The notes beneath the pieces are model-generated. The model had not been told where the DNA came from. It saw only the letters and a list, made by a program, of their open reading frames with translations, and searched no databases. This document shows positions 23,705-35,900 of a stretch of 64,000 nucleotides of DNA, in pieces (position 1 is the first letter of the stretch; every line of letters begins with the position of its first letter). A program made the translations under genes and the position numbers. Source of the stretch: Mytilus californianus (lineage: Eukaryota > Mollusca > Bivalvia > Mytilida > Mytilidae); the NCBI RefSeq assembly GCF_021869535.1, contig NW_026262659.1, forward strand, positions 6,510,001 to 6,574,000. Reading direction: 5' to 3'.

Positions 23705-23785
23705 TATTAGTGAGGAATCCAACAGACAAAGAGACCACTCTAAAGAAAAAAAAAACAGTTATTTGGATCCGGAATTGAAGAACAG

Positions 23786-26700
23786 ATGCCATTTGGTGAA
23801 GATAGATTTGAAGAATATACAGCAAAGATCAGAAAGGTGAATACAACCCGTACGACAAGCACACAACTACCAGACCATCTAACTGACCTATACAAACGGT
23901 CCATACGAAAACGTGAGGAATACGAAACAGTTGAGGTCAGAAATTTATTGTTGGAATATCAAGATGTATTTTCCAAAGATGACTTTGATATAGGTTTGTT
24001 TAATGGAGATGTGAAGCACAAAATAGATACAGGAGATGCTAAACCGATTAGGCAAAAACTTCGTAGAACACCACTCCACTTTGAAAAAGAGGAAGAAGAA
24101 CATCTTAAACATATGTTGGAGAAGAATGTTATTCAGGTATCAAACTCCGAATGGGCAGCTACTCCCGTATTAGTAAGGAAGAAGGATGGCAGCTTGAGGT
24201 ACTGTGTTGATTATCGTTTCTTAAATAAAGAACTATAAAAGACGCATTTCCGATTTCAAACATCGAATCTTGCTTAGATACACTTGGTGGAAATGTATAT
24301 ATGTCATCGTTAGACATGGCCGCAGGGTATTGGCAGTTACAGATTGACGAAAGGGATAGACACAAGACAGCCTTTATTACAAAGTATGGTCAGTTTGAAC
24401 ATGTAAAATTAGCTTTTGGTCTGGTGTAATAGTCCTGCTACTTTTAGTAGAGTGATACAGCTTGTCTTGCAAGGACAGGCATGGAAAGAGTGCCTGGCCT
24501 ATCTAGATGTTTTAGTACTAGGCGACAGTTTTTCTAATCATTTGGAAAACTTAAAACAGGTATTGGACAGATTCAGGAAGTATAACTTGAAATTGAAGCC
24601 AAAAAAGTGTAATTTATTTCAGCAAGAAGTTAAAGTCTTGGGAAAGATTGTCAGTGCTGAAGGGGTAAAAGTCAATCCAGAGAATGTTGAAGTCGTTAGA
24701 AATTGGCCCATTCCAAAGAGTAAAAACAATGTAGAGTCCAATTTAGGTTTCATGAATTACCATCGGGATCACATACCTAAATATACAAGTATAGCACTAC
24801 TACTCCATGAGATTGTAAGACTGAAAGAACCTTTTATTTGGCAAGAACGGCACCGACGAGCATTTGACACATTGAAGAACTGTTTAATTGACGCGGTTAT
24901 ATTAAACTACCCTAGATAACATGGTACATACATACTAGATACAGACGCTTCTGATGACACCATAGGTGCTGAACTTAGTCAAGTGCAAGATGGAGAAGAG
25001 AAAACACTTTGCACCTGCTCAACGTAAGTACTGTACAACGAGAAAAGAACTTCTTGTTATTATTGCATTCACCCGACAGTACAGACACTATCTTCTTGTT
25101 AAACCCTTTATCGTTCGGACACACCATAATAGCCTTATTTGGCTATTAAACTTCAAAAACATAGAGGGACAACTAGCCCGTTGGATTGAGGAACTTGCCC
25201 GGTATCAAATGGTAATACAACACCGAGCTGGTAAACAACACACGAATGCCGATGGACTTTCAAGAATATCTGATACACTACCAGCATGTCCTGAATATCA
25301 ACAAATCATGGAACTGAACCAGCTTCCTTGCGGCGGATGTGAATTTTGCACAAGGGCCAGGAATCAATGGAAAGTGTTTGAAAAAGAAGTTGACTATGCG
25401 CAGCCTATATCAGTCCGACGTATATCACCCGAAGATGGAGGATGTAATTGGATAGAGGGTTATACTCCAAAGAAAATCAGTGAGGAACAGAAAAAGGATA
25501 AAGATTTGAAATGCCTCATTGAATGGTTTGAAAGAAATCATCAACCTACCATCTTAAAGCTACAATTAAGCAGTCCAGCAGTTAGACATTTTTGGACCTG
25601 TCGCTCCCAATTGAGAATGGTAAACGAGGTGCTATATTATGAATGGGAAGACCCTCTTAAACCAAGGATACTGTTGATGGTTCCAAAAAATATGAAAAGG
25701 CAAGTATTAGAGTTGTGCCATAATTTACCTTTGTCGGGTCATATGGGACAGACTAAGACCTTAATGAAGCTGAAACAGTACGCACTTTGGCATGGAATGT
25801 CTACTGATTCTAAGATATATGTAAAATCCTGTGGAATATGCAACAAAACAAGAGAGCGAGAGAACATTCTAGGGCAAAGCTAGGCCAATATATCTCCGGG
25901 GTAGCAGTAGAAAGAGTGCACATGGATATACTTGGTCCTTTACCACTGACAGAACAAAAGAACAAGTATATATTAATGGTAATCGATCAATTTACCTAGT
26001 GGGTCGAGTGTTATCCTTTGCCAAATCAAACTGCAGATACTGTTGTGAAAGCCCTGGTGGATGGATTTATCTCTAAGTTTGGTTGTCCGTTAGAATTACA
26101 TACTGACCAAGGAAAAAATATGAATGGCGTTATGATCAGGAAACTGTGATTTACTACAAATAAAAAAGACCAGAACAACACCATACCACCCTTCCTCTAA
26201 CGGACAACTCGAAAGGTACAATAGCATCATTCTACAGGCTCTCAGATGCTTTTTTAAGAAACAGCAAAACAAATGGGACAAATATTTGCAACTTCTTGCA
26301 GGGGCAATCAGAGCAACACCGAGCAGACGGATAGGTTTTTCTGCAAATTTTTTAATGTTTGGTAGAGAGGTTAACCAACCTATTGATTTATCTTTTGGAC
26401 TTTTGGCTGTAAATCAACATGAAAAAGAGACTGTAGAATACATACAAGATCTGATTATGTCTCTGAATTTGATACATGATATTGCTAGGGATAATCTTAA
26501 ATCAGCACAGCAACGACAAAAGAGAGATTATGATCTTAGGGCAAAATTTAAAACCTACTACAAAGGGGACGCAGTTTACAAACGTGATTCAGTTACTAAA
26601 ATCGGACAGTCTAAAAAACTAAAATCACCATGGAAAGGACCCTATATAGTCACTAAAGTGATAAATCCTGTTTTGTTTCAAATAAGCGACAGAAAGAAAG

Positions 26701-27228
26701 ACTGGATCGTACACCATGATCGCTTAAAAATGTGTACGGACGGCGAACTTCCGGTGTGGCTACAACTGAAAAGATCTGACCTATTTAAACAGGTACAAGC
26801 GACAGATGCAACAATCCCTGAAGAGACAGGTACAAACATAAATCTGGAGCCATTATTTGAAGAGTCGAGTCTAATCACATCGGAAATTTCGATGTACCGT
26901 GATGCGTCAGTAGAAACATCGGATGTTCCGATGTGCCGTAATACAGCAGTTGAAATATCGGATGTTCCGATGTACCGTGATGACACTGCAGCGAATGACG
27001 CCTCCCGAAATAGGAGACTCGCTTTATCTCCAAAACAAGGCAGAAGATGACAGAATCGTCATTAATAATTTGCATGACATGGATATTATTCAGGAGATAG
27101 ATGATACCGTTATCTACGATTTTGACGACGGTAACAGGGATGCTAATATACAAGAATATTCAGCAGAAGAGTCAAGCACAAAGCGGAAAGTTAAGAAGCC
27201 CGTTTATTTGTGCGACTATGTTGAATAA
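23786..27228 (+). pseudogene. Gypsy-type pol polyprotein, degenerate
   Basis: RT: ATPVLVRKKDGSLRYCVDYR, then LDMAAGYWQLQIDE, then CNSPATFSRV. The catalytic box at 24500 reads YLD-VLVLG, lacking one Asp codon of the usual YLDD. RNase H: YILDTDASDDTIGAELS. Integrase: the HHCC region (SGHMGQTKTLMKLKQY with C..C of SCGICNKT), then MDILGPLPL, HTDQGKN and SNGQLERYN, giving the D, D and E of the core. GPY/F module: SPWKGPYIVTKV. The C-terminus ends KKPVYLCDYVE. Lesions: frameshifts near 24230, 24420, 25005, 25870, 26130 and 27010; stops at 24917-24919 (TAA after NYPR) and 25997-25999 (TAG). It cannot make an active polyprotein. Near the C-terminus (26880-26990) a 13-aa motif around DVPMYRD is repeated almost three times. 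Confidence 0.92.
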
Positions 27229-27569
27229 TGTGTAGACAAGATGTTGTTTTATTTGTATATATGTATAGTAATGTTTTGTGCTTTGTAATTATACTGTGTT
27301 GTTCAATAAATGTTGCAGTATACGTATCCGTCCTGTATATTTTGAGTTTGTCCTGTTTATTTGTATTGTTTTTGTGCGTCCTATCTGTCATAGCTGTTTG
27401 TCTGGTCTTGTAAACGGTTTGATATTTTTCTGACGAACTATTCAGTATTTTTAGTATGTGTTTGTTTGCGTTTTTATGTTTATGTATAGACTCAATATAT
27501 AAGATATATATATGCATATGTAGCTGTGTAAATAGTCTATTATAGATGACTGACAATGCTTTTTAACCA

Positions 27570-27832
27570 GATTATGAACCTATAGAGGGTGAAATTCCTG
27601 AACCTCGGTCAACAATTAGAGGCAGTTCTAAACGTAATGGTAAAGTACAGTCGTGTCCAGTTTGTCCAGGACGATTCACTAATGTGAGGAGACATGTTAT
27701 TTGCTTCCATCTTCCTTGGTATACCTCGCCAATCACAGCATGTTGGACCTGTAGACTACAGTTGGCACAAGAGAAACTAGGACAGGTACATATGATAAAC
27801 ACACAGCAGCCGAGAGGAACCACATACATTTG
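27570..27832 (+). CDS. Zinc-finger frame upstream of the TatD ORF
   Basis: Open after the stop at 27564-27566, starting DYEPIEGEIPEP. It shows CPVCPGRFTNVRRHV followed by ICFH (Cx2C-x9-Hx4H) and then a further CWTC pair, with PWY between them. It ends at a TGA about 27832, while the TatD frame continues from the adjacent frame (PHTFDILKHGNKW). A one-base difference near 27810 would join the two into a single zinc finger-TatD protein of about 480 aa. No ATG begins the frame; splicing onto an upstream exon at the AACCAG acceptor (27565-27570) is possible. Such a finger could bind nucleic acid and target the nuclease; this is inference. Confidence 0.6.
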
Positions 27833-27837
27833 ATATA

Positions 27838-29025
27838 TTGAAGCATGGGAATAAATGGATATACCTTATGAACGGTTTGTTAGATGAAATCTGTAAACGT
27901 GTATCAGTTGAATTTGAATGTTTGGTCAAATTTGTCCAAGAGCACCGTGATTTTTCTATTTGCTCCGGTGGGGTACATCATTGGTCAGATATGCCTTTAT
28001 TAAAGCTGTTTAATGAGGTAAACAGATACAAGCCATCTCATCGTTTACATTCAGCCTATCCACCTACCGATCCACATTCATTACTTCACTGGAAAATCCT
28101 TGCACTTCTAATATCACATACAGAATCTGGAGAGAATTTAATCACTTCCGAAAAAGAACTTGAATTACATCCTATTCAAAGAAGAAAACACTCAATACCA
28201 CTTGTAGATAGCCATTTTCATTTAGATTTGTATTTAAAAGAGACCAGACATTCTGGTCTACCGTCGTTAACGTGGGAAGAAACAGACAGAAACGTGGAAA
28301 TTCAGTTCCTGATTTCCAATTATTGCTTTCCACGTAATTGGCCATCGAGCAAGGACCAACAACAGTTGAGAAAAGATAGCAGGTTGCGGTTTACGTTTGG
28401 TATACACCCAAAGATGGTTTCGAGGGAATCAAAACGTCAAATTGAAAGCTGGTTGTCGGACTTTGAAGTTTTGGTGGAAGCGAAGAAGGTGTGTGCAATT
28501 GGTGAATGTGGGTTAGACGCTCAACAAGCGTCAGAGCGGGATATTAGCAGACAAGTGGAGGTTCTTGATAGTCAGCTGCAGTTGGCAAAGGTGAAACAAC
28601 TCCCCGTTGTAATCCATTGTAGGGAATTGTCGGGAGAAGATAGCACAGACGATAAATGTTTAGGAGTTATGAGGAAAGTATTGAACAGTGACCATCCTAT
28701 ACATAGACATTGTTTCGGGGGTAACACAAGTATGTACAGGAAATGGAAGAGTTGCTTTCCGAATTGTAAATTTGGGATTTCCCCTTTTTTAATTATAAAA
28801 GAGAAATACCCTGATATAAGATCGACTGTCTGTAACATGGATATCAATGATATAATCATTGAAACGGATGCGCCTTACCTAAGTAGTAAAGGAGGAAGAA
28901 CAGGATGTCCATCCATGACTTACGACATAGCTAGAAAATTAACCAACTTGTTTAATTTATCACTCCTAGAGGTGGCCAATATTACAACTTCAAACGTTCT
29001 GAAGTTGTATAACATAAAGCAATAA
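27838..29025 (+). CDS. TatD-family metal-dependent DNase, intact, in an LTR element
   Basis: The frame runs 395 codons with no lesion; the first ATG is at 27868, but the frame continues upstream. From 27838 as residue 1: DSHFHLD (HxH at 126/128), FGIHPK, IGECGLD (Glu 223), VVIHCR (His 260), HCFGG (His 291) and ETDAPYL (Asp 344). All metal ligands of the TatD amidohydrolase-like TIM barrel are present, so the protein is predicted to be a Mg/Mn-dependent exo- or endonuclease. Residues 1-115 precede the barrel and have no domain I recognise. The ORF lies between the pol end and the polypurine tract, where env or accessory ORFs sit in LTR elements, on the same strand. It is intact although pol carries at least eight lesions. 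An alternative is a host gene inserted beside or captured by the element. Confidence 0.88.
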   Translation: MKHGNKWIYLMNGLLDEICKRVSVEFECLVKFVQEHRDFSICSGGVHHWSDMPLLKLFNEVNRYKPSHRLHSAYPPTDPHSLLHWKILALLISHTESGENLITSEKELELHPIQRRKHSIPLVDSHFHLDLYLKETRHSGLPSLTWEETDRNVEIQFLISNYCFPRNWPSSKDQQQLRKDSRLRFTFGIHPKMVSRESKRQIESWLSDFEVLVEAKKVCAIGECGLDAQQASERDISRQVEVLDSQLQLAKVKQLPVVIHCRELSGEDSTDDKCLGVMRKVLNSDHPIHRHCFGGNTSMYRKWKSCFPNCKFGISPFLIIKEKYPDIRSTVCNMDINDIIIETDAPYLSSKGGRTGCPSMTYDIARKLTNLFNLSLLEVANITTSNVLKLYNIKQ

Positions 29026-29290
29026 TTCATTGATTCATAGATATGATTTTAAAACTGTATAAAGCTTTGTTTTTTCGTTAGATATACCTTTAACTTTTAT
29101 GTGCTCTTTGTATGTTTGGGATTAAACATTTATCACATGTGTGTACCTGTATATATGTTTGTGTGTTCACGTTTTAATGGCTTTAGATAACTAAGGATAC
29201 TTGGATGTTAGATAATACCTATCTTGGATTTGCACAAGAACTTTAGACAACTCTTAATTCTGCAATCTTGAACGGTAATAAAATCCTATC

Positions 29291-29308
29291 AAAAAGAAGG
29301 GAGAGGAA
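29291..29308 (+). other. Polypurine tract
   Basis: AAAAAGAAGGGAGAGGAA is an 18-base all-purine run directly followed by TG, the expected primer for plus-strand DNA synthesis and the start of a 3' LTR. Confidence 0.75.
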
Positions 29309-29490
29309 TGTGGAGTACGCCGGTTACAAACAATCAAACACAATTAATCAAGAGAGTTCCGAATGACCGGGTTTCCCTCAGAGTTAATATAGACAGCCAA
29401 ACTGACAGACGTGTTCCCTGATCGTAGGAGCCTGGAATTCGGTGCTGTACACAGAACCGTGTAACTCTCAGCCTAAGAGTACTCAACGAT
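29309..29490 (+). repeat. Candidate 3' LTR (end uncertain)
   Basis: Begins TGTGGAGTACGCCGG after the polypurine tract and runs through GC-richer sequence (GACCGGGTTTCCCTCAG, GCCTGGAATTCGGTGC) unlike the AT-rich surroundings. A terminal CA occurs near 29485, but without a 5' LTR in the window the end cannot be set. Confidence 0.55.
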
Positions 29491-29514
29491 ACTCTTGGGT
29501 AAGTTATATATATC

Positions 29515-31340
29515 TATAAGTATACTTAAGGCACCACATATGTATAGATTTAAAAGATGAAATAGTTAATATATCCCTAATATGATAAAAGTGTGCAATG
29601 TAAAAAAAAACCAAAACATTCAGTAATGTTACGTGAGAATGTTTAGGTATTCAAACATATACCGAGTCCCTATGCTCTAATGCACATTATCCGGAAAAGT
29701 CGACTCAGGATTGTTTTTCAACTATTTTCTTTAAATATAGGTTTGGGAATTTCCTAAATGTATTTACTTCAGACAAATCTTTAGCAGTCAAAATAAACAA
29801 TCGAAAAGGTATTTTTAAATATAAAGATCTCAACGAATAATCTTAAGTTCACATTTGTTTGTTTTGTTAAGTGTTTAAACCAAACTTTTGCGTACATGGT
29901 AAATGATTGACATTATTTTAACAATATTCACCAAAGTTACTGATTTTGATCTTTAATGCACATCTCATTTGTTTTGTTCTCTTGGTGAAATGGGATACCT
30001 AAGCAATCGTCCACCCTTTCCAAGTATTTTTTTGATACGAGAAATGTCTATTCAGATTTAATAAAGGTCATCACAAATGTATTTTGATTATAGAAATGAC
30101 GTTATTTTTATTCACTTCCTGTTTAACATAAATGTTTATGGTCATCTGTACACATTTATCACTCAAACTACATTTCTTTGTTCCCATTCAAATACTGTCC
30201 AGAAAATAGATATTTAGCCTTGTGAATCGAAAGGTTAGCTAATTTCATTCATACATTAGGAGTTCATCAAAATTGGTTTTATGTAATTTACCTTGTCCAA
30301 AATATAGGACACATCATTGTAATTACATGAGGAAATTGCTGAGTAAAAGTGCAAGGTTTATTGACACTCAATTATGTAATCATTGAACAAAAAATATTGG
30401 TAAATAATATTAACATGGCAAAAATGAAGATAAAAAATCCCTAATTTTATAAAAAAAAAAAATGGGGAAAAAAATCAATAAATTTGCCATAAAAACTGAC
30501 TTGGTTGAATAAAGGTCAATTTATTGAAAAATAAATTTTGTCAAGAAAAAAAATGTTTAAATGAATTTTTAAAATGAAAATTTTTTTTCTATAAAAAAAT
30601 CTTTTGTTCATCAAGAAATGATGGTAAAATAATCAAATGAACAATCACCTGAGTGACCTTTGATACTGTCAACTCAGTTGCACCCATTGAAATCACCTAT
30701 TGATGCGTAAATATCTACTGTCCTTTTGTCAATATCAATCAATACAGTACAAAACAACTGTTACCTGTGAGGGGATATCTCAAGTTAGTTTATGTTTACA
30801 CTTTCTGAAGGAACGAAGAAAAAGGCCCATTAAAATCCGAAAAAAAATTATCTTTCTGAAACACAAAATAGTATTTAATTTTACATATCTAGTGGATAAT
30901 AGGCAATGCAACTTTTCCAACTGCACTGGTTCATCTGTAACCAGAGTTAATATTTAGGTCAAAACAATAGCATTTTTATTCATGTGTTATGATGATTCAT
31001 AAGATAGAAAGAAATACAGCTTTCGTTTGAAATATTTTGCAACTAAATAATTATCTATCAGATTTCGGTGTGAACAAGAGAGAGTAATAGAAGAAAACAT
31101 GCCAAGCATAGTCTACTGTTTTTTTTTTATATAAAAGGCAGGCAGATATAATTTTATTATATCAAAAAAGAACTATCATGATATGTAAAATGCTATTAAA
31201 AGACATTAAATAAAGGCAACAGTATACATCTGTTCAAAAGTCATAAATCGATTGAGAGAAAACATATCCGGTTACAAACTAAAACCAAGGGAAACACATG
31301 AACTATATAAGAGGAAAACAACGAAACAACAGAAACACTG
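29515..31340. other. AT-rich intergenic stretch
   Basis: No gene recognised. Positions 30400-30620 are strikingly A/T-rich with many A runs on the plus strand. The 85-codon frame near 30700 has no recognisable domain. Confidence 0.45.
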
Positions 31341-31500
31341 AGGTGCGACAAAACAAAAGCCAATGCAACATACATATAAACGAACTATTTGATATCAACT
31401 GCTATATTCCTGACTTGGTACAGGACAATTTAAGAAAAAATGGTGGGGTGAACCTGATTTTATGGCTACTAAACCTCCCGCTTATATGGCAATGTTAAAA
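31340..31500 (+). repeat. Dispersed repeat family C end block
   Basis: Contains TATTCCTGACTTGGTACAGG, then AAATGGTGGGGTGAACCTG and CTAAACCTCCCGCTTATATG, shared with 20895-20990 and, inverted, 44560-44650. Confidence 0.7.
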
Positions 31501-32110
31501 ATATCGCTAAAATTACATCACTACGTGACAGAAATACAGCACAAACAAACGCAAGAACACTCAGAACAGAGAAACGCACAAACAAATAAAATAATAGTCG
31601 TTACAACATGTTAACCGCAGAAAAACAAAGAACATTTTTCATTTACGACGTCACAGGACATCACAAACCGTGACGTATTTTTGTAACGAATATATAATCT
31701 TGAAATTCATACAATTATTTTTACAATACTAGTCCAAAACTTTTATCATGATAATGACGGTATTGAAAGGCTATTTTAAATAAATGCTGTGACGACGTCA
31801 TAATTATCTGGACTAACACAATACTTTATCCATGGATAATGGAAATTAACTCGACTATACTGTCAAATAAGACATATGTGAAATGTACCGAAAATAAATA
31901 CAGAATTCAAACCATAAACGATAAGACATAATACAATATCCAACCGAAACCACAACAGAGACATCATAAATAAACACATGAACGTTGGATGCACAAATAC
32001 CGAGACACGTCGTATAGCAATGCAAATTCACACTCGGCAAAACAGTCATATTCGGGAATAGGTCACGTTCGGTAATTAGGAGACAGACGACATAGATGTT
32101 AAACCACAAT

Positions 32111-32330
32111 CTAAGACGTGCCAAAAATGTCACTATTTAGTTTCGATACAGAAACATCGTATAGATCAACCAATTCGTGATGGTGTCCATAAAATTTACG
32201 GAGTGTCATTTTTAATCTTTCCTCCTCATAACTCTGTTGGAGCAGTTTCTGCGGAAGGAGCACACTCCTGTATATGAAGTCCGTATAGTGTGAACATGCA
32301 CGATCATAATGACCCACAATAATTCAACAC
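32111..32330 (-). pseudogene. Reverse-transcriptase C-terminal remnant
   Basis: The minus-strand frame includes LLPQKLLQQSYEEERLKMTL, then RKFYGHHHELVDLYDVS. This resembles the region following the RT domain of Penelope-like or related retroelements (compare LLHQGFRYHKLVKTFTKFYQ at about 62500). It is short and isolated, with no catalytic motifs, so it is a fossil fragment. Class assignment is tentative. Confidence 0.5.
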
Positions 32331-32339
32331 TCACATATT

Positions 32340-32964
32340 TTGAACAAGTAACTCAACATACATAAATTTTTCAAGTTTGAGTATGGGTCAGGGAATAAAG
32401 TTCTTTAATTTGTACTTTAACAATAGAACAAAAACAACAGAGTGTTGGTAAATTAAAAAAAATGTAATTTGAATGATGCAGTTGTTTTTCAAATGACCAA
32501 AACTATTCACCTGGACTCGAGGTGAAATGCTGCTAAATCCAACTTAAATTATTATAAAACAATCTATAGATACGATATATATGATAATTAAAAAGAATAT
32601 ACTAGAATATAAATTTAAAGTAAGTTCTGTCAGAATTACAAATGCGTTGTAAAACAAAAGGCAAAACATATTGTTTACTAGTAAGCTTTAAAATTACATC
32701 CTGTAAATTGAAAGCATGTGATTGAAAGATTTAGTGCATGGAGATAGTATCATAGTTTTAAAACCTTATGAGGACATAAACCCTAATGATTTAACAACAG
32801 ACAACCACTGAAAAGTTGGTTCCTAACATAGACAGACATAATGAAATATGGCGGCCTTAAAATATTTTTAAACCTCCTTTTTTAAATCTACATTCCACTT
32901 TTCAGGTCGTGTTACGTCGAAGTAATACAGAATATTTGTGAACACATTTTCATCGGAGCTAACA
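32340..32964 (+). other. Upstream region of the kinase gene
   Basis: No coding potential. An in-frame TAA at 32923-32925 precedes the ATG at 32965, which supports that start. An acceptor-like TTTTCAG (about 32899-32905) could mark a 5' UTR splice. Confidence 0.4.
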
Positions 32965-35900
32965 ATGAACGAAGAACACCAAGAGCACCATGAATCAAAT
33001 AATGGTAACGATTGCAAATATCACGCAAGTCGGAGCGCAGCTCAAGTTGTCATTCGGCCTGGCAGTTGTTACAAACAAGGACGAAATGTACCGAAATTGC
33101 ACGATCAAGGTACACAAACTGCAGAATTTGAGGAATTTGATGGAAACGATAATGGACACGATGAAAAACAAGATGGCAACATAAACTATATGGAAGGAGC
33201 CACATGTAGCAACGGATCAGATGAAAAAGCAGACCCTGGAAATGCTTACAACGTAACTAAGAGAACCTTTGAACAAATATCCGGAGAAACCAGATGTTGT
33301 CTGGTTGAAGATGTGACTGACTCGAGAGAATCCTCGACTCCATTTTTCGGGAGTGTTATTCAGTTAATTCAAATGTTGGTTAATTTGTTTGGAAGACGTG
33401 GTGAACTAGAGTTTGGATTATATAAAGACACTTATAATGGTTGTCTTCAGGTTGATTGGAAACCATGGATAGAGTTTGGAAATGAAGAAAAGATTTTCAC
33501 TGATATCTTAGACAAAAAAAATTCTTGTCTTAAAAAATGTATTCTTACACTTCCAGAATGGGTAAGTCCATGTCGACATCGAATAAGACCTTGGTCATAT
33601 AATAATGAAAACAGAAACTATTCCGGATATCATAAGGGATAACTTGGAAGCTTAACACGAAGAGTGATGAACAAAGTTAAAACAAAAGAATACCAACACA
33701 ATATTTAGAGAGAGAGCAAATCAAATACAAAGAAGGTATAAGATTGATTGATAAATACACAAGACGTAAATAAAAATAGATAAAATATGTGTAATTATGA
33801 AAACAGTTGCTTACATAGAACATGTAATATGTAATCATTATCCTGCTACCACATGTTTGTAAATTTTATATACACATTTATATGATGTTGTCTTACAACA
33901 GATATCTTATATATGGAAAGGAAAACTGTTCTTTCAACGCAAATATGATGTCGCATCGGGTGGAGTTGGAATAGTTCAGTGTGACGGAATAACTGATGGC
34001 GTATGTTCTTTGACTTTAGCAAGAAAAACGGTACATTTTTATTTATTATTTCCCAAAATACTCAAGACAAACGTTCTGTGTTTAATCAAAACGGAAAGGA
34101 GATTTCGAAACCAAATCACGATGAACAATATTTCTATAATATTTCTCTCCGAAACTCATTCAACATTTGAAACCTTTTTCAAAATGAATAACATAATATT
34201 CATAGTAAATGTGATTAATGCTCATGTTTGATGTTAAACGAATGAATTATTTTTTTCTAATAAAGTACAAGTTATATTCACGTAAAAAATTGGTAAGTAC
34301 GATTGCTTTTATATGTAGACATACACACGTTTGTGAATAACATTTAAAGTGGTTGACTAATTTTCACGGACAAAATTTTGATAGAAATATATGTAAGTGT
34401 ACAATAGGTGTAAAATTCACATGAAAATACGACGAAATAACCTATCGTTGTTGCATTATTTTCTACAGATTGTTGAAGCAGAAGGCGACTGAAATATATG
34501 AACGCTCTTTTGTATTAGATCTGTTCTATTTATATATATAAAAAAAGGAGAGATGGCATAATTTCCAATGAGAAAACTATATGCAACAGAGACAAAATGA
34601 AATGGAAATAAGCAAAAATCACTCCCTGCATGGCCTTCAACAATGAGTATAACCTATACTTTACTGTAAGCTATAACAGGATCCGACATGTGAAAGTGTA
34701 AACACAATTTAAACGAGTACAACAATGGTTTGATTTATGATAACGCAGGAAAGAAAATGAACAAAATAAAAGGAATCAACGACTGCCTCTGAATTACTGG
34801 CTCATGATCTGGACAGACACATCTAAAATGTTGCTTGGTTAAAAAAAAAACTTTTCGTGAGCACTCGGCCTCTTCACAAACCCGGGAATGTGATGTAAAA
34901 GCTCATTATAAGACAAAACTGAAAGAATCAGTTGGAAAGGGCTTGAATTCATTACATCAGCACAAAACACAAAAATTAACTAACAAAATGAAAAAAAAAA
35001 AGACACAACGTACCGGCCTAAGAGTTCTTTCAGTTACTGAAAGCGAGGTAAAAATTAATTACAACTAGTAAATTAATCATGTTTTCAAACACTAAATTGT
35101 CAATCTCTACAAATCCAACTGGTTTACTTCTCAGGTACAATAAGGCAATAAATTGTGTCATTATAACATTCAATTATATTGTATTATTATGTACAACCAA
35201 CAAATAAGTATTGAACTCTTTTTTTTAACTGAACTTTTCCCCTGCAAGTTGATTAACTAATAACATTTATACTCGGACTTATGCAATAAATCGAGTAACT
35301 TCAAAAAATAAAAAGTGTAATAAAGTTGTTTTAAAAGGTATAAGTTGTTTGAGCTACATGAATAATAATGATTTTTACATATATGTTTATATTCATCAAA
35401 TACACGAATAGACAAATATCGACATCTTCCCTTCCCATTTGATCATCAATGACTACCACATTAAGATTTGCAGTATATAGATTTGTAACATTTTTAATAG
35501 TTCTTAAATTTCAAATTAGTCTTTAAATTCTGTATCAGAGACATTTAGATAAAGTATGTGACAGATTCAATTTTGTGAACTGATCTTTTTGTTTTCGTTC
35601 AGACTTTTGCACTTGTAAGCAATATTTGACTTGACAACCCACAGCATTAAAAAAATATATAAAAATTCGAACCATAGTTATTAAAATTTAAAATAAATAT
35701 TTTGAGAAATGAATAGCGTAAAGAAAAAATCTGGAGTCGGATTCTTTCAAACGTAGAATTACTATACAAATTTAAGGATCCTTGATTTGGTTGGCAAAAC
35801 CTCCAAATCTGATCCGTAAAATGAAATTGGTACAATAGCTGTGTCAAAGACATCTAGTAAAACATTCAACAGATACGTAATTGATTCTTCCCTTTCTAAG

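Larger units (their letters stand above)
23750..29490 (+). mobile_element. 5'-truncated Ty3/Gypsy-type LTR retrotransposon with a TatD ORF
   Basis: In order: pol remains (RT, RNase H, integrase zinc finger, integrase core, GPY/F module; 23786-27228), an unexplained 340-bp gap, a zinc-finger frame and TatD nuclease ORF (27570-29025), a polypurine tract (29291-29308) and an LTR-like start TGTGGAGTAC (29309). Gag, protease and the 5' LTR are absent; the 879-bp TIR element lies directly upstream. The 3' limit is uncertain because no second LTR is available for comparison. Confidence 0.8.

Noticed and set aside
27838..29025. Retroviral envelope ORF
   Set aside because: Position suggests env, but there is no signal peptide, transmembrane helix or fusion motif, and TatD metal-site motifs are plain.
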